DNA from: SHXR01 sp046160305
GTDB taxonomy: Bacteria; Pseudomonadota; Gammaproteobacteria; Burkholderiales; SG8-39
DNA length: 64,000 nucleotides
Reading direction: 5' to 3'
Assembly (NCBI GenBank): GCA_046160305.1
Contig: JBJXGX010000078.1
Location: 62,001 to 126,000 of the forward strand
The notes under the pieces were generated by a model. The model saw only the letters and a list, made by a program, of their open reading frames with translations. It did not search any database and was not told the DNA's origin. Positions 8,083 to 15,543 of the stretch are shown piece after piece. The translations under genes were made by a program, and so were the position numbers. The first letter of the stretch is position 1. Every line of letters begins with the position of its first letter.

Positions 8083-8148
8083 CATGGAAGCCCCATGCAA
8101 GCTCCATGCAAGCCTCACGCAAGCCTCACGCAAGCCGCATGCAAAGAT
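8083..8148. repeat. Tandem repeat, six copies of an 11-bp unit
   Basis: Units begin at 8083, 8094, 8105, 8116, 8127 and 8138 with consensus CAYGCAAGCCT. Three inner copies differ by one or two bases and the outer two are more diverged. The array ends four bases short of the DUF3426 stop codon (minus strand), in the gap before the kinase gene. The exact 11-bp period keeps each copy on nearly the same face of the helix. Confidence 0.9.
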
Positions 8149-8151
8149 CCT

Positions 8152-9084
8152 CTACGGATAGAACACCATCACTTCGTAGCCCGCCGCGCCCAGGGCGGCG
8201 CCGTCGATCGAGACGCGCGCATTCAAGATCCCGCCGGCTGAAACCATTTCCGCGCCGGCCGGGTCGAGGCCGAGGTACTCCTTTGGGTGGATGACCCGGC
8301 GCGCGATCGGACGATTGCGCTGGTCGCTAAGGGTCAACAGGAGCGACGGATACGCCTGCCCGAAGCCGGCCCGGTTTCGAATGGTCGCGGTGAGCGTGAG
8401 CCGATCACCCGGCTCGAATTGGAGATCCGACGCCTCAAGAATCAACTGCTCGGCATGGCGGGGAATCGGCACGCTGCAAGCGAGTATTCTGCAAATGCCG
8501 GTGATCAGGGGCCGGGTCTCGGGAAACGTGGCGGCGATCATTCCGCGAAAAGAGTAGACGGCCTGGATCGCGAGCAAGAGCGCCAGCAGGGCGGCGCCGA
8601 TTTTCCATTTGATGGGTGGACCGGGATCGACCGATTCCTGCCCGAAGTCGAACGGCTGTGACGCGTATTCCGCCGGACGTTGTAATGATCCTGGGGCGAG
8701 CGCAGCGGGCACGCCGACGCTATTGGACTGCATGCTCGAGCCGGGGTCGCGTGAAGCGGGTTTCGATTCAAAGGCGAGGGTTTGGCTATGCCGCGCCGAC
8801 CCGGTCATGCCGGGCCACATCGTGGCTGCGCCGAGCGACAGACTCGGCCCGCCGCCTACGGTCCGGGAGGACATCTGCAGGGCCGGCTCGTTTGCGACCC
8901 GCGCGATCGCAGCGGGCTGTTGCGGGCGGCGCGGATCTTCTTGAATGACCTCGACCAACGATGCAAAGGCATCAAAGATGAAGCCGCACGCACCGCAGCG
9001 AACCTTGCCTTGTCGCGCGGCGAGCTGGTTCTCGTGGACCCGAAACGCCGTCCGGCATTCCGGGCATCGAGTGATGAGCTTCAT
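8152..9084 (-). CDS. Zinc-ribbon and DUF3426 membrane protein
   Basis: A 310-residue protein with an N-terminal MJ0042-type zinc ribbon (CPEC at residues 8-11 and CGAC about 20 residues later), a low-complexity linker, one membrane helix near the middle (IGAALLALLLAIQAVYSF), and a C-terminal DUF3426 domain with an Ig-like beta pattern predicted to be periplasmic. Function is unknown. It overlaps prmA by four bases (ATGA), so it is translationally coupled to accC-prmA, a gene order conserved in Betaproteobacteria. A redox- or metal-sensing membrane protein would fit the layout but is speculation. Confidence 0.85.
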   Translation of the reverse strand: MKLITRCPECRTAFRVHENQLAARQGKVRCGACGFIFDAFASLVEVIQEDPRRPQQPAAIARVANEPALQMSSRTVGGGPSLSLGAATMWPGMTGSARHSQTLAFESKPASRDPGSSMQSNSVGVPAALAPGSLQRPAEYASQPFDFGQESVDPGPPIKWKIGAALLALLLAIQAVYSFRGMIAATFPETRPLITGICRILACSVPIPRHAEQLILEASDLQFEPGDRLTLTATIRNRAGFGQAYPSLLLTLSDQRNRPIARRVIHPKEYLGLDPAGAEMVSAGGILNARVSIDGAALGAAGYEVMVFYP

Positions 9085-9974
9085 CGCCTGGTTCCTTCAA
9101 GAGCCGCCCAATCCTCCTGGATCGCGAACGTCGCCATGTCAAAGTACGGCTCATAACATCGAGACACCGCATCGATCTGTTCCGTCAACAGCCCGGATAA
9201 GACGAGTCGTCCGCCGCTACAGGTGAGACGTGCGAGCATCGGCGCGAGAATCTTCAGCGGATTGGCAAGGATGTTGGCGACCACGAGATCCGCGTGATCG
9301 GAGATCGTAACGCTGCCATCGACGAATTCGCAGCTTACGTTGTTTGCCAGCGAATTCTCTCGGGCGGTCAACACCGCGACGGGGTCGATGTCGACGCCGA
9401 GCACGCGACCGGCGCCAAGTTTTGCCGCCGCGATCGCGAGGATCCCGGAGCCGCACCCGTAGTCGATGACGGAAGCCCCGGCGCGCATACGCTGCGCCAG
9501 CCAGGCCATGCAAAGCTGCGTGGTGGGGTGGCCGCCGGTGCCAAACGCAAGTCCAGGATCAAGCTTGATATTGATCGCCTGCGGATCGGGACTCTCATGC
9601 CATGACGGAACGATCCAGATCCGGTCAGAAATGTGGATCGGATCGAATTGCGACTGGGTGTGCCGCACCCAATCCTTGTCTTCGATCATTTCAACGCTGC
9701 GCGCAACGATGGTCGGCATTCGGCACGCAAGCGCCGCACGTGCGAGCGTGCGTTCGACATCGACATCGACATCGAACAACGCGCTGACCCGGCTGTTGGG
9801 CCAAGGGTTTCCTGTCTCATCGAACGCGGGCTCGCCGTACCGGGGCTGCTCGTCGATCGTCCCGGCGTTGGCGTCCTCCACCGTAACGGAAAGCGCGCCA
9901 GCCTCAAGCAATGCATCGGACATTCGATCAGCGATGTTGCCTGCGACTTCAATGACGAGAGATTGCCATGCCAT
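9081..9974 (-). CDS. prmA: Ribosomal protein L11 methyltransferase PrmA
   Basis: A 297-residue S-adenosylmethionine-dependent enzyme that methylates ribosomal protein L11. An N-terminal L11-recognition domain is followed by the linker motif FGTGGHPTT and the SAM-binding loop DYGCGSGILAIAAAKLGA, then VANILANPL, which corresponds to the NPPY-type active-site loop. Length and motif order fit the family (E. coli 293). It follows accC by 84 bases and overlaps the DUF3426 gene by four. Confidence 0.95.
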   Translation of the reverse strand: MAWQSLVIEVAGNIADRMSDALLEAGALSVTVEDANAGTIDEQPRYGEPAFDETGNPWPNSRVSALFDVDVDVERTLARAALACRMPTIVARSVEMIEDKDWVRHTQSQFDPIHISDRIWIVPSWHESPDPQAINIKLDPGLAFGTGGHPTTQLCMAWLAQRMRAGASVIDYGCGSGILAIAAAKLGAGRVLGVDIDPVAVLTARENSLANNVSCEFVDGSVTISDHADLVVANILANPLKILAPMLARLTCSGGRLVLSGLLTEQIDAVSRCYEPYFDMATFAIQEDWAALEGTRR

Positions 9975-10058
9975 GGCGGCTCGGTCCGGGGTCTCGCGCG
10001 CGGGCGCGCCTGAAGCGAGAATTGTCGCCGATTATTCGAGGGCTGCGGCGCGGATTTC

Positions 10059-11411
10059 TCAGCTCTTCGAGGTCTGGGCGAGCTTGTTCTCGAGATAGTG
10101 AATGCTGGTACCGCCATGCACGAACTCGGTATCGACCAGAAGATCCTGATGCAGCGGAATGTTCGTAAGAATGCCTTCGACCACCATCTCGGAGAGCGCG
10201 ACGCGCATTCTGCGAATCGCCTGATCGCGTGTGGACCCATAGGCGATCACCTTGCCGATCATTGAATCGTAATAGGGGGGCACGACGTAACCCTGATAGG
10301 CATGGGAGTCCACGCGGATTCCCGGGCCGCCCGGTGCATGGAAGGTCGTGATGCGACCGGGCGACGGCGTGAACTTGTAAGGATCCTCGGCATTGATCCG
10401 GCATTCGATCGCATGCCCGGCGATCCGGATCTCGCGTTGTCGGACGGTGAGTTTCTCGCCCGAAGCGATTCGCACCTGCTCATGCACAATATCGATTCCG
10501 GTCACCATCTCGGTAACGGGATGCTCGACCTGGATTCTCGTGTTCATCTCGATGAAGTAGAACTCGCCGTTCTCATAGAGAAACTCGAATGTGCCGGCGC
10601 CACGATAGTTGATTCGTTTGCATGCCTCGACGCAGCGCTCCCCGATGCGGGCACGCTCCTTCAGGGTAATCCCCGGAGCGGGTGCCTCCTCGATCACTTT
10701 CTGATGGCGGCGCTGCATCGAGCAGTCGCGTTCGCCCAGGTAGACCGCGTTCTTGTGCTCGTCCGCGAGGATCTGGACTTCGACATGGCGCGGATTTTCG
10801 AGATACTTTTCGAGGTACACGGTCGGGTTGCCGAATGCGGCCTGGGCTTCGGCGCGCGTGAGGTTGACCGCATTGACCAGCGCCGCCTCGGTGTGCACGA
10901 CGCGCATTCCGCGCCCGCCGCCGCCGCCTGAGGCCTTGATGATCACCGGGTACTTGACTGCCCGGGCAATCTTGATCATCTCGGCCGGTTCCTCCGGCAT
11001 TTGACCTTCTGATCCCGGCACGCACGGTACGCCCGCCTTGATCATCGCGGCTTTCGCCGAGACCTTGTCGCCCATCATCCGGATGTTTTCCGGCCGGGGG
11101 CCGATGAAGACGAAACCGCTCGCTTCCACCTTTTCCGCGAAGTCCGCATTCTCGGAAAGAAACCCGTACCCGGGGTGGATCGCCTCGGCGTCGGTCACCT
11201 CGGCAGCTGCAATGATGGCGGGAATATTCAGATAGCTTTGGGCGGACGGTGGCGGTCCGATGCAGACCGATTCGTCAGCGAGCTTCACATATTTGGCATC
11301 GCGGTCGGCTTCGGAATGCACCACGACCGTCTTGATCCCCAGTTCGCGACAGGCGCGTTGCACCCGTAGAGCGATCTCACCGCGATTGGCGATTAGTATC
11401 TTGTCGAACAT
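10059..11411 (-). CDS. accC: Acetyl-CoA carboxylase, biotin carboxylase subunit AccC
   Basis: A 450-residue ATP-grasp enzyme that carboxylates biotin on AccB, the first half-reaction of malonyl-CoA synthesis in the cytoplasm. It shows the biotin-carboxylase N-terminus (MFDKILIANRGEIALRV), the glycine-rich ATP loop (ASGGGGGRGMRVV), the RDCSMQRRHQKVIEEAPAP segment and the catalytic EMNTRIQVEHPVTE motif. Full length for the family (E. coli 449). It follows accB with a 24-base gap. The carboxyltransferase subunits AccA and AccD are not in the window. Confidence 0.98.
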   Translation of the reverse strand: MFDKILIANRGEIALRVQRACRELGIKTVVVHSEADRDAKYVKLADESVCIGPPPSAQSYLNIPAIIAAAEVTDAEAIHPGYGFLSENADFAEKVEASGFVFIGPRPENIRMMGDKVSAKAAMIKAGVPCVPGSEGQMPEEPAEMIKIARAVKYPVIIKASGGGGGRGMRVVHTEAALVNAVNLTRAEAQAAFGNPTVYLEKYLENPRHVEVQILADEHKNAVYLGERDCSMQRRHQKVIEEAPAPGITLKERARIGERCVEACKRINYRGAGTFEFLYENGEFYFIEMNTRIQVEHPVTEMVTGIDIVHEQVRIASGEKLTVRQREIRIAGHAIECRINAEDPYKFTPSPGRITTFHAPGGPGIRVDSHAYQGYVVPPYYDSMIGKVIAYGSTRDQAIRRMRVALSEMVVEGILTNIPLHQDLLVDTEFVHGGTSIHYLENKLAQTSKS

Positions 11412-11435
11412 TTTGCGCCACGCCGACCAGGGCGC

Positions 11436-11924
11436 TCAGGTTCCGATGACAAACAAAGGTTCACCGTATTCGACCGGCTGCCCGGTCTCGACCAGCACGG
11501 CCTTGACGACACCGTCCTTGTCGGACTCGATTTCGTTCATCAACTTCATCGCTTCGATGATGCAAAGCGTCTGACCGGACTTGACGGTATCGCCCACTTC
11601 CGCGAAGGGTTTCGACCCGGGCGCGGATGATCGATAGAACGTCCCGACCATCGGGGACTTCACGATATGCCCCGGCGGCGCGTCCGGCGCGGCGGGGGGC
11701 TCCACAATCGATGGCGCAGCTCCCGGCGATCCCGCCATGGCGGCGGGCTGCGCGATCGCGTTGCGATGGTGCCCGCTATGCTGGGTGGAATCCGAATGAT
11801 CGTGGCCGCTCGGGGGGTAGCCGCGCACGATCCGAACCCGCTCCTCGCCCTCGGTTACCTCGAGTTCGGCGATGCCCGACTGCTGCACCAGCTCGATCAT
11901 TGTCTTGAGCTTTCTGAGATCCAC
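11436..11924 (-). CDS. accB: Acetyl-CoA carboxylase, biotin carboxyl carrier protein AccB
   Basis: A biotin carrier of about 162 residues. The C-terminal biotinyl domain contains CIIEAMKLMNEIE, with the lysine that receives biotin, and the characteristic thumb region. A Pro/Ala/His-rich linker separates it from the N-terminal helix VDLRKLKTMIELVQQSG. I use the GTG at 11922-11924, which gives the family start (M)DLRKLK and has AGGAG upstream; an ATG at 11957 would add eleven residues. It heads accB-accC-prmA. The aroQ gene that often stands just upstream in related genomes is absent here. Confidence 0.93.
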   Translation of the reverse strand: MDLRKLKTMIELVQQSGIAELEVTEGEERVRIVRGYPPSGHDHSDSTQHSGHHRNAIAQPAAMAGSPGAAPSIVEPPAAPDAPPGHIVKSPMVGTFYRSSAPGSKPFAEVGDTVKSGQTLCIIEAMKLMNEIESDKDGVVKAVLVETGQPVEYGEPLFVIGT

Positions 11925-12128
11925 TATCGAGGGCTCCTCTGACGATCCCCTGACCACCGGCCGCGAATGTCGCTCGCGATCGCCGAACTACCCGCGATCT
12001 GGTCGCGCCTGCCGGTGCGCTACATGACGACCGGGGGGGCTTGCGGGGGCGGCTGGTCACACGCGCGGATTATGCAGCAACTTGCGCCGATCTGTTCAAG
12101 AACGCCTTTTAATCGCCTCGATCTGCGC

Positions 12129-12656
12129 TTAATGCGACATCACCGGGTCCACCATCTCTCGCATCATTTTGGTGGTGAGCAGACCGAGATGGCGCTGTGA
12201 CACGCGTCCTTGGCGGTCCAGGACAACCGAGTAAGGGAGTGCCCCGGATTTGTTCCCGAGGTGTCGCATCAACTCGATGACATCGGTGTCCCCGATCAAG
12301 ACCGGATAGTCGATCTTGAAGTCGGCAGCGAACCCGCGGACCAGCTCGGCACGGTCGAGCGCGATCCCCACGACCTCGAATCCCCTGTCCAGATATTCAG
12401 CGCGGGTTTTCTGCAGCGCCGGAATCTCCTCCCGGCAAGGCGCGCACCACGTTGCCCAGAAATTCACCAACACGACTTTTCCATGCCACTCCGACATGGT
12501 CCGCGCCTTGCCCATCAGATCGGTGAATTGGGCGGTGTCGAGGCGTACACCGTCCACCGCGCTTTGCACCGGGGGGGCCGTCGATCGCTGGCTGACGAAG
12601 ATGCCGGCGACGATCGCCAGCGCTGCAACCGCGATCACGATCAATCGATGCTTCAT
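12129..12656 (-). CDS. TlpA/ResA-like membrane-anchored thiol-disulfide oxidoreductase
   Basis: A 175-residue thioredoxin-fold protein with one N-terminal signal anchor (LIVIAVAALAIVAGIFV) that places the domain in the periplasm. The redox motif is WCAPC within NFWATWCAPCREE, and the cis-proline loop is ALPYSVVLD. Such proteins reduce cysteines in apocytochrome c or other envelope proteins. The ATG at 12654-12656 was chosen because the preceding residues of the open frame overlap the upstream gene and are not family-like. It lies between the nucleotidyltransferase-like gene and accB, the place held by tlpA in many Betaproteobacteria. Confidence 0.87.
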   Translation of the reverse strand: MKHRLIVIAVAALAIVAGIFVSQRSTAPPVQSAVDGVRLDTAQFTDLMGKARTMSEWHGKVVLVNFWATWCAPCREEIPALQKTRAEYLDRGFEVVGIALDRAELVRGFAADFKIDYPVLIGDTDVIELMRHLGNKSGALPYSVVLDRQGRVSQRHLGLLTTKMMREMVDPVMSH

Positions 12657-12672
12657 ATCAAAACCGATACTG

Positions 12673-13296
12673 CTAAGCAGCGTCGGCTTGTTGGGCATCG
12701 ACCATCGCGCGTACCGCCGCGATGCCCGCTCGTTCGATGGGCCGTCCCGCTGCCGAAGTCTTGAGCGCGCTGCGCTCGTCGCGCGCCGAATAGATGGCAA
12801 GGACGACGGGCGTTTCGTCCCACTCGATACGGACGACCGACACGTCCCGCGGCTCATCGCCACAGTAGTGCCGTTGATCCTCGGTCTTGTACTCGATGCC
12901 CTGATTAAGCAGATACAGTTCGACTTCCTTGGAATCGTTCGGGAACAATTGGAGGTCGATATCAGCAAAGCGCCCCGCCGTTCCTTTCAGAACGGATCCG
13001 GACAGGTACGGACGAAACGGCGCGAAGGCTTCCATCACTTCCAACGCGATCGAGCGCATGACATCGATCCGATTGCGCTGCTCATCAGCCTGATAGAGCG
13101 ATTGGTACGCCCGGAGCTCGGCTTCAACCTCATCGTTACCCGGAAGTGCGTGCGTATCGACAGCACCCAATGTGCGAGCGGCCTTGCGCTTGGCGGTAGC
13201 ATAGTCTTCGATGCCGTCCTCGGCCATGAGCCTGGCCGCCGCCGCCGCGATTCGTGCGCGCATCTGTTGTTGCTTGGAACTGAATTCGCGCCCCAT
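12673..13296 (-). CDS. Uncharacterised protein with a nucleotidyltransferase-like motif
   Basis: A 207-residue soluble protein. Residues 100-115 read GSVLKGTAGRFADIDL, which fits the nucleotidyltransferase signature G-S-x(10)-D-x-D with candidate metal ligands D112 and D114. The N-terminal 80 residues are helical and charged (KQQQMRARIAAAAARLMAEDGIEDY). I recognise it as a protein usually left as hypothetical beside mpl in Betaproteobacteria; the substrate is unknown. The start ATG at 13294-13296 is the best guess; ATGs at 13332 and 13335 would add about a dozen residues. It is divergent from mpl, with a 133-base gap between the chosen starts, and stops 16 bases before the TlpA-like gene. Confidence 0.72.
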   Translation of the reverse strand: MGREFSSKQQQMRARIAAAAARLMAEDGIEDYATAKRKAARTLGAVDTHALPGNDEVEAELRAYQSLYQADEQRNRIDVMRSIALEVMEAFAPFRPYLSGSVLKGTAGRFADIDLQLFPNDSKEVELYLLNQGIEYKTEDQRHYCGDEPRDVSVVRIEWDETPVVLAIYSARDERSALKTSAAGRPIERAGIAAVRAMVDAQQADAA

Positions 13297-13429
13297 GACG
13301 ATCCAACGCTTCCCCGCGATCAAGGCAGGCATCATAGCCGGACTTGATCGCCTTGGAACGTTAAAGACACCATTGCGACGGACGCCGTCCTGATGATCAG
13401 ATTCCCACTTATTGAATAGGAAACCCGGC

Positions 13430-14776
13430 GTGCACTTACATATTCTTGGCATCTGCGGCACGTTCATGGGCGGGCTGGCCTTGATCGCCCGTGCCGCGGG
13501 CCATCGAGTGACCGGATGCGATGCCCAGGTCTACCCGCCCATGAGCACGCAGCTTGCAGAGCAGGGTATCGAACTCGTCGAGAGCTATGGTGTCGGGCAG
13601 CTTAAGCTCGCGCCGGACATCTGGGTCGTCGGCAATGCCGTCACCCGCGGCAACCCGCTCATGGAAGCGATACTCGATGCGCGCGCACGATTCATCTCAG
13701 GTCCGCAGTGGTTGGCTGAGAACGTCCTGCAATCCAAATGGGTTCTGGCGGTGGCCGGCACGCACGGAAAGACGTCGACGTCGTCCATGCTTGCGTGGAT
13801 TCTCGAGGCCGCAGGCCATGAACCGAGCTTCCTGATCGGCGGTATCCCCTCGAATTTCAACGTGTCGGCGCGCCTGACCGCCAGCCCGTACTTCGTCATC
13901 GAGGCCGACGAGTACGACACCGCGTTCTTCGACAAGCGATCGAAGTTCCTCCACTACGGTTGCCGCACCGCGGTGCTCAACAACCTCGAATTCGATCACG
14001 CCGATATTTTTCCGGACCTTGCGGCGATCGAGACGCAATTTCATCATTTCGTTCGCATCCTGCCGCGGTGCGCGCGTCTCGTAATAAATGGGGGAGACGC
14101 AGCGATCCGTCGCGTGCTTGACCGTGGATCATGGTCAGAAGTCGACCCATTCGCGGTTGCGGGCGGTTGGGAAATCGGTCGCGAAGACGGGGACGCGTTC
14201 GAGGTTCGCCATCGGGGCGTGAGCCAGGGCGATGTGCGCTGGACCCAACTTGGCCTCCACAATCGCCTCAATGCGCTCGCCGCCGTTGCGGCGGCGAATC
14301 ATGTCGGCGTGCCGGCACCCCTTTCGGTCCAGGCGCTCAGCGCATTCACCGGTGTCGAGCGACGCATGCAGGTGCGTGGAACGATCAAGGGGGTGACGGT
14401 CTACGACGACTTCGCGCACCATCCGACTGCGATCGCGACAACGCTCGCCGGACTCCGAGCGAAAGTCGGGACGCGGCGTATTCTCGCCGTGCTGGAGCCT
14501 CGATCGAACACGATGAAGCGCGGGACGATCAAGGATGCCCTGGCGGGTAGCCTCGTCGACGCGGATCGTATCTTCTGCTTCAGCGCCGGTTTGGAGTGGG
14601 ATGCCATGCAAGTGCTGTCGCCGCTCGGACGGCGGGTTGTCTGCGCGGCGGATTTTGCATTGTTCCTCGATGCGATCATGTGTGAGGTTCGCGCAGGCGA
14701 TCACGTCCTGGTGATGAGCAACGGCGGATTCAATGGCATTCATCCAAAGCTCCTTGACCGGCTCGCTGCAACCTGA
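13430..14776 (+). CDS. mpl: UDP-N-acetylmuramate:L-alanyl-gamma-D-glutamyl-meso-diaminopimelate ligase (Mpl)
   Basis: A 448-residue Mur-ligase that reattaches the recycled tripeptide to UDP-MurNAc in peptidoglycan recycling. The N-terminus HLHILGICGTFMGGLA is diagnostic for Mpl. The ATP loop GTHGKTSTSSMLAW and the EADEYDTAFFDKRSKF segment follow. I chose GTG at 13430, which has AGGAAA upstream and yields the family N-terminus; a TTG at 13412 would add six residues. It leads a plus-strand string with the esterase and exoribonuclease genes. Confidence 0.95.
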   Translation: MHLHILGICGTFMGGLALIARAAGHRVTGCDAQVYPPMSTQLAEQGIELVESYGVGQLKLAPDIWVVGNAVTRGNPLMEAILDARARFISGPQWLAENVLQSKWVLAVAGTHGKTSTSSMLAWILEAAGHEPSFLIGGIPSNFNVSARLTASPYFVIEADEYDTAFFDKRSKFLHYGCRTAVLNNLEFDHADIFPDLAAIETQFHHFVRILPRCARLVINGGDAAIRRVLDRGSWSEVDPFAVAGGWEIGREDGDAFEVRHRGVSQGDVRWTQLGLHNRLNALAAVAAANHVGVPAPLSVQALSAFTGVERRMQVRGTIKGVTVYDDFAHHPTAIATTLAGLRAKVGTRRILAVLEPRSNTMKRGTIKDALAGSLVDADRIFCFSAGLEWDAMQVLSPLGRRVVCAADFALFLDAIMCEVRAGDHVLVMSNGGFNGIHPKLLDRLAAT

Positions 14777-14824
14777 CACCGCGCCACGCCTTCATCATCC
14801 GCTGACCGCGACCCATCCCGCATC

Positions 14825-15406
14825 ATGCTGATCTACCTGCACGGTTTCAACAGCTCGCCGGCATCGCACAAGGCGACCGCCCTCCTTGAGTACCTTCATC
14901 AGCGTGGTCTCGCACGGCATTTCCTGTGCCCCGCACTGCCGCATCGCCCTGCCGCCGCGATAGCGCTCGTTGAAGCGGCGATCGCGCAGCACGATTTGCG
15001 ATCGATCATGCTGATCGGCAGCTCGTTGGGCGGGTTCTACGCGACGTATCTCGCCGAGAAGCTCGGGTTAAAGGCCATCCTTCTCAACCCGGCGGTATAT
15101 CCCCATCGTGATCTCACCCGCTACCTGGGGCCACAGCGCAATCTCTATACCGGCGACGCATACGAACTCACCGACCTGCATGTTCGCGAGCTTGCGGCGC
15201 TTTGGGTAGAGCGCATTGATCCGGAACGCTATTTCCTGCTGGTAGGGACCGGCGATGAAGTGTTGGACTATCGCGAGGCGGTTGCCCGTTACGCGGGCGC
15301 GAGGCAGATCGTCGTGGAAGGCGGCGATCACGCGTTGAAGTGCTTCGCCGATCAGATTCCCGCTGTTCTCGAATTTGGCGGCCTCGCAACCCATGCGCGT
15401 CCCTGA
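14825..15406 (+). CDS. YqiA-like alpha/beta-hydrolase (esterase)
   Basis: A 193-residue small alpha/beta-hydrolase of the YqiA/UPF0227 type. The opening YLHGFNSSPASHKA is characteristic; the nucleophile elbow is GSSLGGF, the acid is probably Asp in GTGDEVLDY, and the base His in EGGDHALKCF. The E. coli homologue has weak esterase activity; the physiological substrate is unknown. It follows mpl by 48 bases on the same strand and is followed by a possible promoter before the exoribonuclease gene. Confidence 0.88.
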   Translation: MLIYLHGFNSSPASHKATALLEYLHQRGLARHFLCPALPHRPAAAIALVEAAIAQHDLRSIMLIGSSLGGFYATYLAEKLGLKAILLNPAVYPHRDLTRYLGPQRNLYTGDAYELTDLHVRELAALWVERIDPERYFLLVGTGDEVLDYREAVARYAGARQIVVEGGDHALKCFADQIPAVLEFGGLATHARP

Positions 15407-15423
15407 GCACGCGTCGCTGCGGC

Positions 15424-15429
15424 TATAAT
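15424..15429 (+). promoter_or_regulatory. Candidate -10 element for the exoribonuclease gene
   Basis: A perfect TATAAT lies 115 bases upstream of the exoribonuclease ATG, in the intergenic gap. The -35 position 17 bases upstream reads CCCTGA, a poor match to TTGACA, so an activator would be needed or the match is chance. Confidence 0.35.
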
Positions 15430-15543
15430 CGCCGCCCCGATCAGTGGCCGTCCGTTGCGGCCCTAGATGCCTCCTGTGCTTCCCTCACCTTGATCCGACT
15501 GGTTACGATCGGTCATTGCCGGTCCGGATAGATCCGCCTTCTG

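Noticed and set aside
8083..8148. CRISPR-like array
   Set aside because: Units are 11 bp and contiguous with no spacers, and no cas genes are near.
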